From Henriciella barbarensis (GTDB lineage Bacteria > Pseudomonadota > Alphaproteobacteria > Caulobacterales > Hyphomonadaceae): a stretch of DNA of 64,000 bases. The stretch covers positions 230,847 to 294,846 of the forward strand of contig NZ_QWGB01000014.1 of assembly GCF_003576345.1 (NCBI RefSeq), in the 5' to 3' direction. Below the pieces are notes generated by a model. It was not told where the DNA came from. It worked only from the letters and a program-made list of their open reading frames with translations, and did no database searches. Below are positions 17,187 through 26,714 of the stretch, piece after piece (positions within the stretch are counted from its first letter, which is position 1; the number at the start of each line of letters is the position of its first letter). The position numbers and the translations under genes were made by a program.

Positions 17187-18302
17187 ATGAATTTCGACTT
17201 TTCAGAGGACCAGAAATTTCTCGCGGGCGAGGCGCGCAAATTTCTCAATGCACAGTGCACCACCGCGCATGTCCGTGAGGTGCTGAACGATGACGACAAG
17301 AGCCACCATGAAGGTGTCTGGAACAAGGTCGTCGAGATGGGCTGGATCGGTACGGCCATTCCGGAAGAGTATGGCGGGCTTGGTCTCGGCATGCTGGAGC
17401 TTTGCGTGATCGCTGAAGAAATGGGTCGCGCGCTGGCGCCGGTGCCGTTCGCATCGACCACGTATTTCTTCGCAGAAGCGCTCAAGGCAGCTGGCTCCGA
17501 AGACCAGAAAAAGGACGTCCTCGAGAAGGTCGTTAGCGGCGAAGTTGTCGGCTGTTACGCGGCCAGCGAAGGGCCGGGTAATCCGGAGCCATCCAAGCTG
17601 AAAACCACATTCGATGGCTCGAAGCTGACTGGCACGAAGATCCCGGTAACTGACGGCGACATTGCGACCCATGCTGTCGTGCTTGCCAAGGAAGGCTCTG
17701 GTGCGAGCCTCGTGCTGGTCGACCTCACCGGTGAGGGCGTCAGCCGCAAGAAGGTCAGTACGCTTGAGCCTACGCGGAGCCACGCGGAAATCACATTTGA
17801 CGGTGCCCCGGCTCAGCGTCTCGGGAAGGCTGGCGAGGGTGAAGACTACCACAATCGCGTGCTCGATCATGCAGCGGTGCTGCTGGCGTTTGAACAGCTT
17901 GGCGGCGCAGACCGGTGCCTCGAAATGGCGACCGAGTTTGCAAAGGATCGCTACGCCTTTGGCCGCCCGATTGGCGGCAACCAGGCGATCAAGCACAAGC
18001 TCGCTGACATGTACGTAAAGAACCAGGTCGCCCGTTCGAACTGCTACTATGGCGCGTGGGCGCTTTCGACCGATGCGTCAGAGCTTCCAGAGGCTGCGGC
18101 ATCATCCCGCCTTGCGGCCAGTGAAGCCTACTGGTTTGCTTCGAAGGAGAATATCCAGACGCATGGTGGCATGGGCTTCACCTGGGAAGTCGACTGTCAC
18201 CTCTTCTATCGCCGGGCCAAGCTGCTTGCGGTTCAGGCTGGGTCGCCCAAGGTCTGGAAAGAGAAACTCGTTAGCGCACTTGAGCGCAAGAACGCCGCCT
18301 AG
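17187..18302 (+). CDS. Acyl-CoA dehydrogenase, short (non-catalytic-type) subunit
   Basis: A 371-residue acyl-CoA dehydrogenase fold protein with the usual helical, beta-barrel and helical parts; IQTHGGMGFTWE near residue 322 is a family landmark. At the position where isovaleryl-CoA-type enzymes carry the catalytic Glu, it reads LDHAAVLLA with Ala. This fits the subunit lacking the base in heteromeric alpha2beta2 dehydrogenases such as the mycobacterial ChsE pairs. It lies 11 bases upstream of the long subunit gene and is paralogous to the gene at 62469-63590. It probably acts on a branched or cyclic side-chain acyl-CoA. Residue alignment was done by eye. Confidence 0.85.
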   Translation: MNFDFSEDQKFLAGEARKFLNAQCTTAHVREVLNDDDKSHHEGVWNKVVEMGWIGTAIPEEYGGLGLGMLELCVIAEEMGRALAPVPFASTTYFFAEALKAAGSEDQKKDVLEKVVSGEVVGCYAASEGPGNPEPSKLKTTFDGSKLTGTKIPVTDGDIATHAVVLAKEGSGASLVLVDLTGEGVSRKKVSTLEPTRSHAEITFDGAPAQRLGKAGEGEDYHNRVLDHAAVLLAFEQLGGADRCLEMATEFAKDRYAFGRPIGGNQAIKHKLADMYVKNQVARSNCYYGAWALSTDASELPEAAASSRLAASEAYWFASKENIQTHGGMGFTWEVDCHLFYRRAKLLAVQAGSPKVWKEKLVSALERKNAA

Positions 18303-18313
18303 GAGGACTTTAA

Positions 18314-19516
18314 ATGGACTTCAACGACACAAAAGAAGAAGCCGAATTCCGCGTCGAAGCACGCAGCTTCCTTGAGAAACACCTGAAACCAAAAGACGCC
18401 AATTCCCCGCGCCGCCCGTCAGGTGAGGACTTCCTGAAGCGCGCCAAGGAATGGCAGAAAACCAAAGCCGAAGGCGGCTTTGCGCAGATTACCTGGCCCA
18501 AGGAATGGGGCGGCCGTGGTGGTTCGTCCATGCAGCAGGTCATCTGGAACCAGGAAGAGAGCAAGTTCGACGCGCCAACCGGCCCATTCACCATCGGCCT
18601 TGGCATGTGTGTGCCGACCGTCATCGCGTTCGGCTCTGACGAACATAAGAAGCGCTATGTCGAAAAGGCCCTGCGCGGCGAGGAAATCTGGTGCCAGCTC
18701 TTCTCTGAGCCGGCTGCAGGTTCTGACGTTGCGGGTGTGAAGACGCGCGCCATCAAGGATGGCGATGAGTGGGTCATCAATGGCCAGAAGGTGTGGACCA
18801 CCGGCGCGCACTTCTCGGACTACGGTATCGTGCTGACCCGCACCGACCCAAAGGCTCCAAAGCATAAGGGCCTGACCATGTTCATCGTGGACATGCACCA
18901 GCAGGGCGTTGAAGCGAAGCCGATCCACCAAGCATCCGGCGGGCGTGAATTCAACGAAGTCTACTTCACGGATGTCCGGATCCCGGATTCTGATCGTCTG
19001 GGCGAGGTTGGCGACGGCTGGAAGGTCGCGTTGGTCACGCTGATGAATGAGCGTCTGGCTGTTGGCGGTTCGCCGGGCCCGGACTGGAAGGAGATCATGG
19101 AATATGCCCGCGATACGGGTTCCCTGAGCGATCAGGCTTTCCGTGAAAAACTTGCAGACTGGTATGTTGCAGCGCAGGGCTACAGCCTGACCAAGTTCCG
19201 CACCCAGACCGCTCTGTCGCGCGGTGGTACGCCGGGGCCTGAAAACTCCATCGGCAAGATCATCACCGCAAACCAGCTTCAGGATATCTGTAACTCGGCC
19301 ATCGAGATGCAGGATCATTACGGCATCATGAATGATACCGACACGATGCCTGCGAATGCGCTGTTCCAGCAGAGCTTCATGTGGGCGCCGGGCCTTCGCA
19401 TTGCCGGCGGTACCGACGAGATCCTGAAAAATATTATCGCCGAGCGCGTTCTGGGCCTGCCCCAGGATGTCCGCGTGGACAAGAAAGTGCCCTTTGACGA
19501 ATTGAAACAGGGCTAG
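18314..19516 (+). CDS. Acyl-CoA dehydrogenase, long (catalytic-type) subunit
   Basis: A 400-residue acyl-CoA dehydrogenase. Glu246 in LMNERLAVGG aligns with the catalytic base of isovaleryl-CoA-type and ChsE4-type enzymes. The alternative Glu site of medium-chain enzymes is absent (RIAGGTDEI near residue 373). VWTTGAHFSDYGIVLTRTDP and KHKGLTMFIVDM are typical beta-domain segments. With the preceding short subunit, transcribed together after an AGGAGGAC site, it likely forms an FAD-bearing heterotetramer that desaturates a bulky acyl-CoA. A long/short pair of the same type occurs at 61191-63590. Confidence 0.87.
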   Translation: MDFNDTKEEAEFRVEARSFLEKHLKPKDANSPRRPSGEDFLKRAKEWQKTKAEGGFAQITWPKEWGGRGGSSMQQVIWNQEESKFDAPTGPFTIGLGMCVPTVIAFGSDEHKKRYVEKALRGEEIWCQLFSEPAAGSDVAGVKTRAIKDGDEWVINGQKVWTTGAHFSDYGIVLTRTDPKAPKHKGLTMFIVDMHQQGVEAKPIHQASGGREFNEVYFTDVRIPDSDRLGEVGDGWKVALVTLMNERLAVGGSPGPDWKEIMEYARDTGSLSDQAFREKLADWYVAAQGYSLTKFRTQTALSRGGTPGPENSIGKIITANQLQDICNSAIEMQDHYGIMNDTDTMPANALFQQSFMWAPGLRIAGGTDEILKNIIAERVLGLPQDVRVDKKVPFDELKQG

Positions 19517-19537
19517 TCAGGTCTCTCCTTGCGAATG

Positions 19538-19564
19538 CGGGCGCAGGTGTTAAGCCTGCGCCCG
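19538..19564 (+). terminator. Stem-loop after the acyl-CoA dehydrogenase pair
   Basis: CGGGCGCAGG pairs perfectly with CCTGCGCCCG over ten bases around a seven-base loop (TGTTAAG), 21 bases after the dehydrogenase stop codon. The following TTACGCGTTCTTTT is only moderately T-rich, so this may be a weak intrinsic terminator or an mRNA 3'-end stabiliser. Confidence 0.6.
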
Positions 19565-19589
19565 TTACGCGTTCTTTTGGGGAGTTTTC

Positions 19590-20273
19590 ATGAAACGTCT
19601 ACTGACCTGTGCCGCTGCCGCGCTCGCTGTCGGTACTCCCTTGGTTCAGGCGCAGGAGGCCACCCAGCCGCAGCGCGCCCAGGCCGCTGCGCCGAACCCC
19701 ATGATCGTCGCGCTGCAGGGGCTGCAGGTCGCCGTTCTCTCCAATCCTGACGGCGGTATCGCATCCGTGCAGTCGGAAGAGGGCGACCCAGCCATCGTGG
19801 TGTTTCTGACGCCCGGCGCGGCGCAGGCCCAGCTCGCACCGCTTGAAGACCAGTCGATGAAGATCCGTATTGTCGATCTTGGCAGGCTTCTCCTTGACTG
19901 GAAGGGGGCGATCATCTTTCAGGGGTCGCAGGGCGAAATTGCCAATGCGCGTGAACTGACCCCTGAAGTCGGCGACTTCATGGCACCGGTTTTCTTTGTC
20001 ACGAGCGGCAGTCTTGAGGTTCAGCTGCAGACGGCCGAGGGGCCGGTCACCCCGGTCATGACGAGCTACTCGGACGCGCAGGCGCTTTCTGAAAAACTGG
20101 CTGGCAGCGACGAAACGGCGAACGACCCGGTCAATATCATCCCGATTGAGTTTGCGACCTTCCTTCAGGCCATCGAGGACCATGGTCAGGATGTCGGCTA
20201 TCGGTTCTTCACCCATCCTGAGACGGTTATCGCTATAAATCAGAGCCAGCGCGCCGAAGCGTCCGGGCAATAA
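19590..20273 (+). CDS. Periplasmic protein, possibly Tic22-like
   Basis: A 227-residue exported protein. A signal peptide of about 21 residues ends VQA, with the mature part starting QEATQ. The mature part has two similar-looking segments, DPAIVVFLTPGAAQAQLAP and MAPVFFVTSGSLEVQ followed by DAQALSEKL, a pattern reminiscent of the Tic22 fold. That family resemblance is only by eye and weak. The start follows GGGGAG. It is probably a separate transcription unit after the stem-loop at 19538. Confidence 0.6.
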   Translation: MKRLLTCAAAALAVGTPLVQAQEATQPQRAQAAAPNPMIVALQGLQVAVLSNPDGGIASVQSEEGDPAIVVFLTPGAAQAQLAPLEDQSMKIRIVDLGRLLLDWKGAIIFQGSQGEIANARELTPEVGDFMAPVFFVTSGSLEVQLQTAEGPVTPVMTSYSDAQALSEKLAGSDETANDPVNIIPIEFATFLQAIEDHGQDVGYRFFTHPETVIAINQSQRAEASGQ

Positions 20274-20393
20274 TCGCCACCAATTCTAGCTTCCGTGACG
20301 CGATCATTGCGGGACTTTTCATTGAATGCCAGAGTTTGCCCTGATGAGAGGCCGACGCATGAATGGTGCGGCCCGCAAAGCAGGATGCGCGAC

Positions 20394-21362
20394 ATGCCCG
20401 AATTTTTTAATGTAGAGACGAACGGCATCAAATTGCGGGTCGCCGCAGAGGGCCCAGCGGATGGGTCGCTTGTCCTCTTCGTGCACGGTTTTCCGGAAAG
20501 CTGGTATTCCTGGCGCCATCAGCTGACCGCGCTTGGTGATGCTGGATATCGCGCGGTTGCTGTCGATGTGCGCGGCTATGGGGGCTCTGATAAGCCAGAG
20601 CCTGTCGAAGCCTATGACATGGAAACGATCACGGCTGACATCGCAGGGGTCGCGAAAGCGCTTCAGCCTGATGGGCCGGCTGTGGTCGTTGGTCACGACT
20701 GGGGCGCGCCCATCGCCTGGAATGCAGCGCTTCTCTATCCAGACCAGTTCCGGGCTGTGGCCGGCCTTTCGGTCCCGTATGTTCCGCTCGGGGACAAGCC
20801 AGCCATTCAGGTCTTTCGCGAGTTCTTTACCGCGCGTGGCATGTTCTTCTACCAGGTCTATTTCCAGGATCAGGGCCCGCCGGAGGCGGAACTGGAAGCT
20901 GATCCCGCCGCGACCATTCGGAAATTCTACTACGCCATATCAGGCGATGCGCCCGACGGCACATGGCCGATCGACAAGAAGCATGGCGATACGCTTCTCC
21001 ACCGGCTGCCTGAGCCAGACATGCCGCTGCCTTGGCTGAACGAGGAAGACGTCGCCTATTACGACTCACAGTTCAGGCAGTCAGGCTTTCGCGGCCCACT
21101 CAACCGATACAGAAATCATGAGCGCGATCATGCCTTTCTGACGGCACGGGATGACAGCAAGATCTACCAGCCCAGCCTGTTCATTGGCGGTACGCGCGAT
21201 CTGGTTCTGAAGATGTTTCCAGGCGATCCGGTGGAGGCGATGAAGCCTAATTTGCCAAACCTGAAAGCCGCGCACCTGCTAGAGGGTTGCGGCCACTGGA
21301 CCCAGCAGGAGCGTCCGGATGAAGTGAACGCGATCCTGCTGGACTGGTTGAAATCACTCTGA
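20394..21362 (+). CDS. Alpha/beta hydrolase, soluble epoxide hydrolase type
   Basis: A 322-residue alpha/beta hydrolase. HGFPESW supplies the oxyanion hole, the nucleophile elbow is GHDWGA (Asp), TRDLV carries the probable acid, and GCGHWTQQERP the catalytic His. The HGxP motif and aspartate nucleophile are diagnostic of epoxide hydrolases, and the cap domain has several Tyr residues suitable for epoxide activation. It hydrolyses an epoxide to a diol; the natural substrate is unknown. I choose MPEFFNVET at 20394, with AGGA at a good distance; longer starts exist. Its 3' end overlaps the convergent M20 gene by nine bases. Confidence 0.85.
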   Translation: MPEFFNVETNGIKLRVAAEGPADGSLVLFVHGFPESWYSWRHQLTALGDAGYRAVAVDVRGYGGSDKPEPVEAYDMETITADIAGVAKALQPDGPAVVVGHDWGAPIAWNAALLYPDQFRAVAGLSVPYVPLGDKPAIQVFREFFTARGMFFYQVYFQDQGPPEAELEADPAATIRKFYYAISGDAPDGTWPIDKKHGDTLLHRLPEPDMPLPWLNEEDVAYYDSQFRQSGFRGPLNRYRNHERDHAFLTARDDSKIYQPSLFIGGTRDLVLKMFPGDPVEAMKPNLPNLKAAHLLEGCGHWTQQERPDEVNAILLDWLKSL

Positions 21363-22730
21363 CGCCGTCTCGTTGAAGAGGGCGAGCGCCGCGGCCGTCA
21401 TCGACGTGACGCCGGTTTCAATGGTTGGCGGTGCGTCCGGCGCAAAGAAGGGTGAATGGAGCGAGGGAAGTGGCAGTGGGCCGCCCTGTGCGCTTTCGAA
21501 CTTTTCGGGGTTCACGGCGCCGAGCCAGAAGATGAGGCCCGGCACATCTTCTTCGGTACGGCCATACTGAGAGAAATCCTCGCCGCCCATGACGGGTGTC
21601 ACCTCGCTGACATTGTCTTCCCCTATGGCGGCGCGGATGGCTGTCATCGCTTTGTCCGTGAGGGCAGGCGTGTTGTAGGTCGACGGCGTGTAGTCATTAT
21701 CGATGGAAATTTCAGGTTCCGGCGCACCGAAGGCTTCAGCCTGTGCTTTGGCGATCCGCGTGATGCCATCGAGCAGAAGCTGGCGTGTGGCATCGTCATA
21801 GGAGCGGACGGTCAGCAAAAGCTCCGCACCATCCGAAATGATGTTGTGCTTAGCGCCGGCCGTGAACGAGCCGACTGTGACAACCGCAGGCGTTTGCGGG
21901 TCGACGTTACGGGACACAAGCGTCTGCAATGCCATGACGATGGATGAGCCGATGACGATCGGGTCCTTCGTCGTGTGCGGATAGGCACCATGACCGCCGA
22001 CGCCTTTGACCAGGATATCTACACTGTCGACATTGGCTAGGGCATAGCCAGACGAATAGGAGACCGTGCCTGCGGGCGTCCCAGCGCTGACATGAAGCGC
22101 CAGATTATAATCAGGTAGCGGAAAATCCTGATACAGACCTTCCTCAAGCAGAGCTTTCGCGCCAAGGCCCAATTCTTCCGCAGGCTGAGCAAGCATCACC
22201 AGCGTGCCGGACCAGTCGTCCTTGTTCTCGATCAACTCACGTGCGGTACCGACCCAGCTGGTCATGTGAATGTCGTGACCACATGCGTGCATGACCGGGC
22301 TTTCCACGCCAGTCCAGGTCGTGCTGACGACTTCTGAAGCATAGTCGAGACCGGTCTGTTCGGGGACTGGCAGGGCGTCCATGTCTGCCCGGATCAGGAC
22401 GGTCGGGCCTTCGCCGTTTTCGAGCACGCCGACGACGCCATAACCGCCCACGCCTTCGCGGATCGTGCCTTCGTCGCGCTGCGACTTCACGCGCGTCCAT
22501 TCATCGCCAAGTCCCGTGGTGACAGTAAAGCCAAGCGCTTTGAGCTCGGCTGCCATGATCGAGGCCGAGGTCGATTCCTTGAAAGACAGCTCTGGGTTGG
22601 CGTGCAGCCAGGTATAGAGTTCAACAAGGTCGGTACCTGGTTCCGGGACTGATTGCTGCGCAAAGGCTGGCGTCGACAGCATCATGCAGAGAGCGGAGGC
22701 GCAGGCGGTCAGTTTCAGTCTGGAAACCAT
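21354..22730 (-). CDS. Exported M20-family amidohydrolase
   Basis: A 458-residue metallohydrolase with an N-terminal signal peptide (MVSRLKLTACASALC through PAFA). Metal-site motifs typical of M20D amidohydrolases are present: DMDALPV, HACGHDIHM and a Glu-Glu pair in PAEELGLGA, with a dimerisation domain near GVGGHGAYPHTTKDP. Relatives hydrolyse N-acyl amino acids or hippurate-like amides, here apparently in the periplasm. The start at 22730 is chosen because the longer frame adds a non-homologous basic tail, and AAAGGGA precedes the ATG. Confidence 0.85.
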   Translation of the reverse strand: MVSRLKLTACASALCMMLSTPAFAQQSVPEPGTDLVELYTWLHANPELSFKESTSASIMAAELKALGFTVTTGLGDEWTRVKSQRDEGTIREGVGGYGVVGVLENGEGPTVLIRADMDALPVPEQTGLDYASEVVSTTWTGVESPVMHACGHDIHMTSWVGTARELIENKDDWSGTLVMLAQPAEELGLGAKALLEEGLYQDFPLPDYNLALHVSAGTPAGTVSYSSGYALANVDSVDILVKGVGGHGAYPHTTKDPIVIGSSIVMALQTLVSRNVDPQTPAVVTVGSFTAGAKHNIISDGAELLLTVRSYDDATRQLLLDGITRIAKAQAEAFGAPEPEISIDNDYTPSTYNTPALTDKAMTAIRAAIGEDNVSEVTPVMGGEDFSQYGRTEEDVPGLIFWLGAVNPEKFESAQGGPLPLPSLHSPFFAPDAPPTIETGVTSMTAAALALFNETASE

Positions 22731-22806
22731 GGTCTTGTCCCTTTTCGTTTTTGTTAGGGGGAACACTATCAGACTTTCGCAGTGCGGCCAGAGACGGGGC
22801 CGAATA

Positions 22807-23433
22807 TCAGTTCCGGTCCGCCGAGAGGTGGATGTCCGGCTCATAGCCTGCCGCGAGCGCCCCAAGGGTCGCATGCGGCGTAAGCACCTTGACCGAAACT
22901 GTTGGCGCGGTCACGGGACGTCGATAACCCTCAAAGCTCCATGGCAGGCAACGATCACCTAGCTTCAGCCATGCTCCTCCATCCCAATCGAAAATGGCGC
23001 CATCTGGAAGTGCGTCGGCTTGTGCGAACTCTGCCATCGCCTTGCCGCGCAGTCGTTCCTGTACTTCGCCAGCGATCAGGCCGTCGATGTCTGCAACGCT
23101 GGCGGATTTGTCCAGGACGCCCGCCTGGACGAGCGCGTCCTTGAAGGCGCGTGCCTCCTCACGCCGACACTCAAAGCAAGGCCTGTGTCCAGCTGCGAGC
23201 GCCGTTGCCTCGTCAAGAAAGAAGAGCTCAGTATACTTGCCGGGCGCCATCAGTTCGCGTTTGCGGCCCTTGAAGTCGAGGCGGCAGATAATCCACTGCC
23301 TGCTCTTCCAGTGCGTACGCTTCAGCGTCCGGTCTGTGGTGTGAAAGCAGCCGCCACGGTTTCCCATGAACGTTCCACGCGCTGGGTCTGCATGGATCGC
23401 GGCATACGGATCGACGCGGTTCTGCAGCGGCAT
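22807..23433 (-). CDS. Conserved-looking hypothetical protein with HRPCFEC motif
   Basis: A 208-residue cytoplasmic protein. I cannot name its function. GNRGGCFHTTDRTLKRTHW near the N-terminus and GHRPCFECRREEA near residue 85 are the striking parts; the two close cysteines after HRP resemble the zinc-binding cysteine segment of Ada-type proteins, but this may be coincidence. The ATG at 23433 lies one base after the metG stop codon on the same strand, so it is probably co-translated with MetRS. Confidence 0.65.
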   Translation of the reverse strand: MPLQNRVDPYAAIHADPARGTFMGNRGGCFHTTDRTLKRTHWKSRQWIICRLDFKGRKRELMAPGKYTELFFLDEATALAAGHRPCFECRREEARAFKDALVQAGVLDKSASVADIDGLIAGEVQERLRGKAMAEFAQADALPDGAIFDWDGGAWLKLGDRCLPWSFEGYRRPVTAPTVSVKVLTPHATLGALAAGYEPDIHLSADRN

Positions 23434-23434
23434 G

Positions 23435-25177
23435 TCAGCTTTCGCCGCCGAACCGCTCTGTCCACTCAGCGACCTGCTCATCTTCGATCTTTCGGAAGAG
23501 AACGTCTGGCGGCGAGATTTCGTGGCCGCGCGGCAGGGCATCAAGTAGCGCGGGAATATCGGCAAAGGCCTCTTCGCTCAGCGTGCGCCGGTCTTCTGGC
23601 ACGCCCAGCGCATTGAGGATCATCGCGGCCGCTTCGGGGATGATGGGCTGCGCAATGATACCGAACAGGGCAGCCAGGTTCAGGCCAGCGCGCACGCCAA
23701 TTGCAGCTGCATCGACATCATTCTTGTACTTCACCCACGGCTCAGCCTTGGTGAGGTATTCGTTGCCTGCCGCCCAGATGGCGCGTGTTTCTGCAGCCGC
23801 CTTACGGAAGTCCATATTCTCGTAGTGCAGAACGAGCTGTGGCAGGCGGGTCTGAAGCTCTGCGACCATCCAGCTTTCCGCGTCGCCGGCTTCGCCGCCC
23901 TCCGGCACCTTGCCGTCAAATTTGGACGCGCAGTATTTCGTGATCCGGTTGACGAAATTGCCGAGCACATTGGCAAGGTCTGAATTGATCGCGGACTGGA
24001 AGCCTTCCCACGTAAACGCCGCGTCCGAGCCTTCAGGCGCATTCGCCGTCAGATACCAGCGCCAGTAATCGGCTGGCAGCAGGTCCAGCGCCTGGTCCAT
24101 GAAAACGCCGCGCTTGTTGGAGGTCGAGAATTTCCCGCCATACCAGGTGACCCAGTTGAAGGCTTTCAGCCGGTCAACCAGCTTCCAAGGCTCCTGCGAG
24201 CCAAGGATCGTTACCGGGAAGCCTACCGTGTGGAAGGCGACATTATCCTTGCCCATGAACTGGACATAATCGACTTCATCAGCGCCCTCATCCGTGCGCC
24301 ACCAACGGCGCCAGGCTTCCGGTTCGCCCTCGGCCTTCGACCATTCCTCAGTTGCGGCAATGTATTCGATCGGTGCATCGAACCAGACATAGAAAACCTT
24401 GGTCTCAAAACCCTCGCGGATCGACCCGTCGGATTTGGTGACCGGTACGCCCCAAGCAAGGTCGCGCGTGATCGCGCGGTCGCGCAGACCTTCGTCAAGC
24501 CATTTCAGCGCTATGGAGCGCGCGAGCGGTGGCCAGTCTGTCGCCGCCTCAATCCAGTCACGGATGCGGTCCTGCATCTGCGACTGGAGCAGGAAGAGGT
24601 GGCGCGTCTCGCGCACTTCGACATTTTTTGAGCCTGAAACGGCTGAATACGGATCGATCAGGTCCACCGGGTCGAGCAGGCGTCCGCAATTGTCGCACTG
24701 GTCGCCGCGCGCTTTCTCGAACTCGCAATGTGGACAGGTGCCCTCGACATAGCGGTCTGGCAAGAAGCGTTGATCTTCGATCGAATAGACCTGGCGCATG
24801 GTGCGCTCTTCGATCAGGCCGTTGGCTTCAAGCACATGCGCGAAATGCTGGGTGAGCGCTGCGTTCTCGTCGCTACACGAGCGGCCGAAGTGATCATAGG
24901 AAAGTAGAAAATCCTCGCCTGCCTTCTTCTGGATATCGTGCTGCTCATCAACATATTGGCGGACCGGGACATTGGCGGCTTGCGCGGCGAGCTCTGCTGG
25001 CGTGCCGTGCTCATCAGTCGCGCAGATGTAAAGAACGTCATGGCCGCGAAGCCGCTGAAACCGTGAATAGACGTCTGCTGGCAGCATCGATCCCGCGAGA
25101 TTGCCCAGGTGCTTGACCCCGTTGATGTAGGGCAGGGCAGAGGTGACCAGAATTCGGCGGGGGGCGGACTTCGTCAT
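23435..25177 (-). CDS. metG: Methionyl-tRNA synthetase
   Basis: A 580-residue class I synthetase that charges tRNA-Met. The HIGH-type motif is HLGN in [18 protein letters not shown] zinc site of two CxxC knuckles ([18 protein letters not shown]) marks the two-knuckle MetRS class. The KMSKS-type loop reads KFSTSN, a known variant in some bacterial lineages rather than a defect. There is no C-terminal OB-fold tRNA-binding domain; a CsaA-like domain protein is encoded separately at 1110-1481. The start at 25177 gives the standard N-terminus; an upstream in-frame start adds an unrelated tail. Confidence 0.93.
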   Translation of the reverse strand: MTKSAPRRILVTSALPYINGVKHLGNLAGSMLPADVYSRFQRLRGHDVLYICATDEHGTPAELAAQAANVPVRQYVDEQHDIQKKAGEDFLLSYDHFGRSCSDENAALTQHFAHVLEANGLIEERTMRQVYSIEDQRFLPDRYVEGTCPHCEFEKARGDQCDNCGRLLDPVDLIDPYSAVSGSKNVEVRETRHLFLLQSQMQDRIRDWIEAATDWPPLARSIALKWLDEGLRDRAITRDLAWGVPVTKSDGSIREGFETKVFYVWFDAPIEYIAATEEWSKAEGEPEAWRRWWRTDEGADEVDYVQFMGKDNVAFHTVGFPVTILGSQEPWKLVDRLKAFNWVTWYGGKFSTSNKRGVFMDQALDLLPADYWRWYLTANAPEGSDAAFTWEGFQSAINSDLANVLGNFVNRITKYCASKFDGKVPEGGEAGDAESWMVAELQTRLPQLVLHYENMDFRKAAAETRAIWAAGNEYLTKAEPWVKYKNDVDAAAIGVRAGLNLAALFGIIAQPIIPEAAAMILNALGVPEDRRTLSEEAFADIPALLDALPRGHEISPPDVLFRKIEDEQVAEWTERFGGES

Positions 25178-25285
25178 TATAGCTTCCGTCAATCTCGATT
25201 TGGGCGCATCATCCTCGGCGCCAAGCTGTAAGGGGGCACTCTTAGGCGTGGCAGACAAAAAATGAAACGGGTTTAGGAGGAAACA

Positions 25286-25747
25286 ATGCCACGTCTTGCA
25301 GGCATCAATCTGGTGGGTGTGCTGGTCTCAGCCATCCTCATCTATTTTATCGGCTTTCTCTGGTACGGATTGCTCTTTTCCGAAGTGTACATGAGCGCCC
25401 ATGGCATCTTCATCAATGACGCTGGAGACGCGATAAGCTTCCTGACCTCGGGCGGTGTCGCGACTGAGGGCCAGGAGGACGCCAATCCGATGTGGATGCT
25501 GGGCGGATTTCTTGTGCCCGTCATTCTGTCGTTCGGCTTCGCGTGGCTGATGCGCAAAAGCGGCGTGGCAGGTCTCGGTGCAGCCGTGTCGTTCGGTCTG
25601 ACGCTGTCGCTCCTGATCGGCGTTCCCTTAATGGCGTATGATTTTTTCTATACGCCGTGGCATTCAGCTGGCGGCCTCCTGGTCGACCTGTCTCATACCG
25701 TCGTGACATTCGTCGTTGGGTGCGCAGTGCTTTCAAAACTGGACTGA
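25286..25747 (+). CDS. DUF1761 family membrane protein
   Basis: A 153-residue inner-membrane protein with four predicted helices (near residues 8-30, 70-90, 96-116 and 130-150). [15 protein letters not shown] at the N-terminus is characteristic of DUF1761. No function is established for the family. It is preceded by an ideal AGGAGGAAACA site and is divergent from metG, so the 110 bases between them should hold both promoters. Confidence 0.8.
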   Translation: MPRLAGINLVGVLVSAILIYFIGFLWYGLLFSEVYMSAHGIFINDAGDAISFLTSGGVATEGQEDANPMWMLGGFLVPVILSFGFAWLMRKSGVAGLGAAVSFGLTLSLLIGVPLMAYDFFYTPWHSAGGLLVDLSHTVVTFVVGCAVLSKLD

Positions 25748-25759
25748 AGACCGCAAGAA

Positions 25760-25787
25760 GCCCCGGCATGTTCTGTAATGCCGGGGC
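25760..25787. terminator. Bidirectional stem-loop between convergent genes
   Basis: GCCCCGGCAT pairs perfectly with ATGCCGGGGC around an eight-base loop. It lies just after the DUF1761 stop and close to the end of the convergent OmpA-like gene. There is no run of T on either side, so termination would be weak or factor-assisted. Confidence 0.55.
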
Positions 25788-25815
25788 CTATGGCCGTGGT
25801 AAATGCTATCTGCGC

Positions 25816-26259
25816 CTAGCTTATCCTGGCCGGAACAGTCTGCAGCTCGATGTCCACGGTTCTGGACATGACGGAATTGCCAAGATCAGTGTTCATCGCC
25901 ACGTCCGATGCGCGAATGCCTTGGGCAAGCAGTTCCTTCATGACGCTTGCCCGACGATCTTCGGCGAGCCCAATGACGGGCGCTTCAGTGGAACTGTCGC
26001 CAGCGATCGCCGTCGTGTTAAGGCGCTGTACTGAGCAGCCTGCCAGTTGTTCGCTCACCTCGCTGATGGCATCGCGCGCAAACGGGGTGAGTGTCGCTGT
26101 GCCGGGCTCAAAATAGATTTTCAGCCGGACAAGGTCACAGCCTGAGGGCTGCGGGGCGTAATAAGGCTCTGTCGGTGGAGGCGTACGCGTCTCGTCTGCG
26201 AAAGCAGGGCCACCCGCCAGCGCGAGGCCCATCATGCAGGGCAGGATATAGCGTTTCAT
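25816..26259 (-). CDS. Small exported OmpA-like domain protein
   Basis: A 147-residue periplasmic protein. A 21-residue signal peptide (MKRYILPCMMGLALAGG through AFA) precedes a domain with VRLKIYFEPGTATLTPFARD, the first strand-helix of OmpA/MotB-type peptidoglycan-binding folds, and a later ITA...GDSS, LAEDRRASVMKELLAQG pattern matching the second half. Two cysteines (in GCDL and GCSV) could form a disulfide. The AAGGAGC site fixes the start at 26259; the longer open frame runs antisense through the tRNA gene and is not real. Confidence 0.72.
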   Translation of the reverse strand: MKRYILPCMMGLALAGGPAFADETRTPPPTEPYYAPQPSGCDLVRLKIYFEPGTATLTPFARDAISEVSEQLAGCSVQRLNTTAIAGDSSTEAPVIGLAEDRRASVMKELLAQGIRASDVAMNTDLGNSVMSRTVDIELQTVPARIS

Positions 26260-26399
26260 CTCAGTGCTCCTTGCTGACACACTGAAGACAGAACGCACTT
26301 CCCGCAAAATGGTGCCGAAAAACGTTAATATCCGGCGCTGCAATGAGCTTGCAAAGGGAACTTGCCCCGCCATCCTGCACGGCGTAAAGGGCAAGTGTT

Positions 26400-26475
26400 G
26401 CCGGTATAGCTCAGCTGGTAGAGCACCTGATTTGTAATCAGGGGGTCGGGGGTTCAAGTCCCTCTGCCGGCACCA
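26400..26475 (+). tRNA. tRNA-Thr (anticodon UGU)
   Basis: The 76-base cloverleaf is complete. The acceptor strand GCCGGTA pairs with TGCCGGC, the D-arm is GCTCAGCTGGTAGAGC, the anticodon stem CCTGA/TCAGG encloses TTTGTAA with anticodon TGT, and the T-arm has GGTTCAAGTC. The 3' CCA is encoded. It is the integration target of the genomic island that follows: its last 16 bases plus TT are duplicated at 40375-40392. Confidence 0.95.
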
Positions 26476-26477
26476 TT
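26460..26477 (+). repeat. attL: left direct repeat of the genomic island
   Basis: CCCTCTGCCGGCACCATT covers the 3' end of tRNA-Thr plus two bases. An identical 18-base copy is at 40375-40392. Its position inside a tRNA 3' end and directly before a tyrosine integrase gene is the classical arrangement of an integrated island. Confidence 0.9.
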
Positions 26478-26714
26478 ATGACGCTCTCACGACGCTGAAA
26501 TCGCTGTGTTTATTGGGGTTTGGCAAATCCTTTTGATACACTAATGGGTACACAGCGATATGACATTCAGCGTTTCAGGCGAGGTCGCCTGCTGCTATTT
26601 CACAAAGCTCAGGACTAGCAGCTCACCCCTTCAAAGACATCTTGGTCGGTTCCTCGAAGTCTGCCTCAAGGCAACTTTGAAGACGGTTGACGTATGTGCG
26701 GAGGGTATTCGGAC

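Noticed and set aside
26260-26457. N-terminal extension of the OmpA-like protein through the tRNA region
   Set aside because: The extension is the reverse complement of tRNA-Thr, and a strong AAGGAGC site and signal peptide start at 26259.
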